Shown here one piece after another: positions 7,182 through 8,615 of a stretch of 8,615 nucleotides of DNA; the first letter of the stretch is position 1; each line of letters begins with the position of its first letter. Source of the DNA: Beijerinckiaceae bacterium (GTDB lineage: Bacteria > Pseudomonadota > Alphaproteobacteria > Rhizobiales > Beijerinckiaceae); NCBI GenBank assembly GCA_947456315.1, contig CANGRU010000051.1, positions 1 to 8,615 on the forward strand. The letters run 5' to 3'. The notes beneath the pieces were generated by a model. It searched no databases and was not told the DNA's origin. It was given only the letters and a program-made list of their open reading frames with translations. Both the position numbers and the translations under genes were made by a program.

Positions 7182-7677
7182 AATCATAGCGCGGTCCGCG
7201 CCGTGCTTGGGCCAAGGCACCTGACAGATCACGCGCAAAGGCGGCTTTGCGATCCGGATCGAGGTAATTGGCCACTTCAACACGGCTGCCGCGCGAGGCG
7301 ACGGCCAGCTTTTGCAAACCGAATTCCTCGTCTTCCTCTTTTTCGAGCCGCACCCAGAGCGGGTTGAAATGATAATCGGCCCGCGCGCCCTTGGGCGAAA
7401 CTTTGGCCAGATGCAGATCAAGCGCGGTGACGCTCACATCTTCATAGGCATGTGCATCACGGAAATTGGCGCGGAAGGCGAAATAGAACAGCGCCACATC
7501 CAGACCCATAAAGCCCATCACGGGCCACGCCCCCAGAAAGATAAAGGGCAGGGCGGTCACCAAAGCGGCAACACAAAAGATCATCAAGAGCAGGCGGAAG
7601 TTGGCTTGCGTCAGCGAGCGATGCGGGGTGAGCCGCGCCGAGAAGAGCGTTTGGTCGACGGGTGCGATCTGGTCCAC
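7174..7677 (-). CDS. DUF2244 family integral membrane protein
   Basis: This 167-residue protein fits the DUF2244 family (COG5488), whose function is unknown. The N-terminal LTPHRSL signature is at about 16-22. Two adjacent hydrophobic segments follow at about 28-49 and 53-70, containing the conserved FLGAWPVMGFMGLDV stretch. Then comes a soluble beta-rich part with HFNPLWVRLEKE and SRGSRVEVANYL, ending with a helix DPDRKAAFARDLSGAL. The protein is probably an inner-membrane hairpin with a cytoplasmic C-terminal domain; this is inference. The start is a GTG at 7677-7675, with GAGG 9 bases upstream. The next in-frame Met is inside the first membrane segment, so no better start exists. It is divergent from nth with 67 bases between and overlaps the methyltransferase gene by 8 bases. 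Confidence 0.88.
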   Translation of the reverse strand: MDQIAPVDQTLFSARLTPHRSLTQANFRLLLMIFCVAALVTALPFIFLGAWPVMGFMGLDVALFYFAFRANFRDAHAYEDVSVTALDLHLAKVSPKGARADYHFNPLWVRLEKEEDEEFGLQKLAVASRGSRVEVANYLDPDRKAAFARDLSGALAQARRGPRYDYE

Positions 7678-7730
7678 TTAAAAAGGCCTCGCGGTTCGGG
7701 TTGCGCGGCTTCTGTCTCTGTCTGTTTGCT

Positions 7731-7736
7731 ATTATA
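7731..7736 (-). promoter_or_regulatory. Probable -10 element for the DUF2244-ogt unit in the shared divergent gap
   Basis: The minus strand has a perfect TATAAT at 7736-7731. A start near 7724 would give a 5' leader of about 47 bases. The -35 region 17 bases upstream is only a T-rich CTTTTT inside the nth coding start, so the call rests on the -10 box. The same A/T island reads TATAAC (7733-7738) on the plus strand and may serve nth. Confidence 0.45.
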
Positions 7737-7744
7737 ACGCACTC

Positions 7745-8512
7745 ATGCCCGTAAAAAAGAGCCCAGCCCCCGTTAAAAAGAAAAGCACCACCAAAAAGGC
7801 GCCGCCGCGCAAAGTCGCGCGCGCCAAGGTGGTTGTCGCAAAGCCTGCGGTCAAAAAGCCCAAAGGCCGTCGCCGTCCCGTTGGCCCGGAAGCGGTGCAT
7901 GAGATTTTTGCCCGTTTTCAGAAGGCCAATCCCGAACCCAAGGGCGAGCTGGATTATGTCAATCCGTTCACGCTGCTCGTGGCCGTGGTCTTGTCGGCGC
8001 AAGCCACAGACGTTGGCGTCAACAAAGCCACACGCGCATTATTTGCCATTGCAGACACGCCGGAAAAAATGGTGGCGCTGGGTGAAGAGCGTATTCGCGA
8101 CTATGTGAAAACCATCGGCCTGTTTCGCACCAAAGCCAAAAATGTATTTTTGCTGTCGCAACAGTTGATCGACCATTATGGCAGCGAAGTGCCGCGCTCG
8201 CGCGACATATTGGAAACCTTGCCGGGTGTCGGTCGCAAGACAGCCAATGTCGTGATGAATATGGCCTTTGGCGAGCCGACCATTGCGGTGGACACACATC
8301 TCTTCCGTGTCTCCAACCGCATTCCGTTGGCGATCGGCAAAACGCCGCTCGCCATCGAGCTGGGCTTGGAGAAAATCATCCCCGCTGAATTCAAGCGTCA
8401 TGCCCATCATTGGCTGATTCTGCATGGCCGCTATATTTGCAAGGCGCGTCGGCCTGAATGTGAACGCTGTCTGATTTCAGACATTTGCACATCCAGCGAC
8501 AAGACGGTCTGA
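7745..8512 (+). CDS. nth: Endonuclease III, DNA glycosylase/AP lyase
   Basis: Nth removes oxidised pyrimidines from DNA and cleaves the abasic site in base excision repair. The helix-hairpin-helix LPGVGRKTANVV lies at 159-170 with catalytic lysine K165, and the catalytic aspartate D183 is in VDTHLFRVSNR. The iron-sulfur cluster ligands C232, C239, C242 and C248 show the exact C-x6-C-x2-C-x5-C spacing. The core from about residue 46 to the end matches the roughly 211-residue E. coli enzyme. The first 44 residues are an added tail rich in Lys, Arg, Pro and Ala with no acidic residue, probably a flexible DNA-binding extension. The ATG at 7745 has no Shine-Dalgarno and a TATAAC box only seven bases upstream, so the mRNA may be leaderless. 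Later non-ATG starts cannot be excluded. It is divergent from the DUF2244 gene. Confidence 0.97.
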   Translation: MPVKKSPAPVKKKSTTKKAPPRKVARAKVVVAKPAVKKPKGRRRPVGPEAVHEIFARFQKANPEPKGELDYVNPFTLLVAVVLSAQATDVGVNKATRALFAIADTPEKMVALGEERIRDYVKTIGLFRTKAKNVFLLSQQLIDHYGSEVPRSRDILETLPGVGRKTANVVMNMAFGEPTIAVDTHLFRVSNRIPLAIGKTPLAIELGLEKIIPAEFKRHAHHWLILHGRYICKARRPECERCLISDICTSSDKTV

Positions 8513-8527
8513 GCGTCTTTTGCCGGG

Positions 8528-8552
8528 CGGGTCGACCCGTGCTAGCTTTTTT
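8528..8552 (+). terminator. Possible weak terminator after nth
   Basis: A perfect 12-base palindrome CGGGTCGACCCG (8528-8539) lies 15 bases past the nth stop, and TTTTTT follows at 8547-8552. The hairpin would have only a 4-bp G/C stem around a TCGA loop, with a 7-base spacer before the T run. It is therefore a weak candidate and the T run could be chance. Confidence 0.35.
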
Positions 8553-8554
8553 GG

Positions 8555-8615
8555 ATGCTCGGACCAGCTGACCTAGAGGATTGGACTTTTGACGAGCGCG
8601 ACATGGTCAGTGCCA
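8555..8615 (+). CDS. Possible start of a downstream gene, cut by the window edge
   Basis: An open frame starts with ATG at 8555 and stays open to the window edge (20 codons, beginning MLGPADLEDWTFDERDM). I do not recognise it. No Shine-Dalgarno precedes 8555. A second in-frame ATG at 8603 has AGAGGA at 8575-8580, which is too far upstream to be convincing. The stretch is too short to tell a real gene from chance, and the true start may lie beyond the window. Confidence 0.25.
   Translation, partial: MLGPADLEDWTFDERDMVSA

Noticed and set aside
7182..7421. Upstream extension of the methyltransferase frame to 7421
   Set aside because: The added residues lie within the DUF2244 coding region in another frame and match nothing in the family; the ATG at 7181 gives a normal-length protein.

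Overview
The window looks like chromosomal DNA of a GC-rich alphaproteobacterium, probably of the order Hyphomicrobiales (Rhizobiales). The grounds are the dnaK-dnaJ pair without grpE beside it, the DUF2244 gene divergent from nth, and the overall base and codon use. This is inference from gene content; genus cannot be fixed from the window. Most genes are on the minus strand. Only nth and a possible gene fragment at the right edge are on the plus strand.

Right to left along the minus strand, region by region. (1) 6636-7677 holds a two-gene unit: a small membrane protein of the DUF2244 family, overlapping by 8 bases a single-domain methylated-DNA--protein-cysteine methyltransferase. It is divergent from nth (7745-8512), whose product is endonuclease III with a strongly basic N-terminal tail. 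The divergent genes share a 67-base gap. (2) 3337-6517 is a probable four-gene operon: a periplasmic sulfonate-type binding protein, its permease, its ATPase and an OsmC-family protein. A sigma70-like promoter and a 21-base dyad lie upstream of the first gene, and a hairpin lies between the first and second genes. (3) 2989-3336 is a 348-base gap with a dispersed-type palindromic repeat, a convincing heat-shock (sigma32) promoter and the dnaK leader. (4) 1-2988 is dnaK followed by dnaJ, separated by 85 bases with a strong hairpin. DnaJ runs off the left edge about 50 residues short of its usual end.

Functionally there are three themes: protein folding under stress (DnaK/DnaJ), uptake of an organic sulfur compound such as an alkanesulfonate linked to a thiol-peroxidase-like OsmC protein, and DNA repair (alkylguanine reversal and oxidised-pyrimidine excision) on either side of a shared promoter region.

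I see no CRISPR array, tRNA, rRNA, insertion sequence, toxin-antitoxin pair or phage gene. The window is mostly ordinary core genome. The points that deserve a second look are regulatory or architectural: the palindromic repeat, the OsmC gene in a sulfonate operon, the operator-like dyad, the basic tail and possibly leaderless start of nth, and the hairpins inside operons. I do not see strong evidence for an undescribed multi-gene system.
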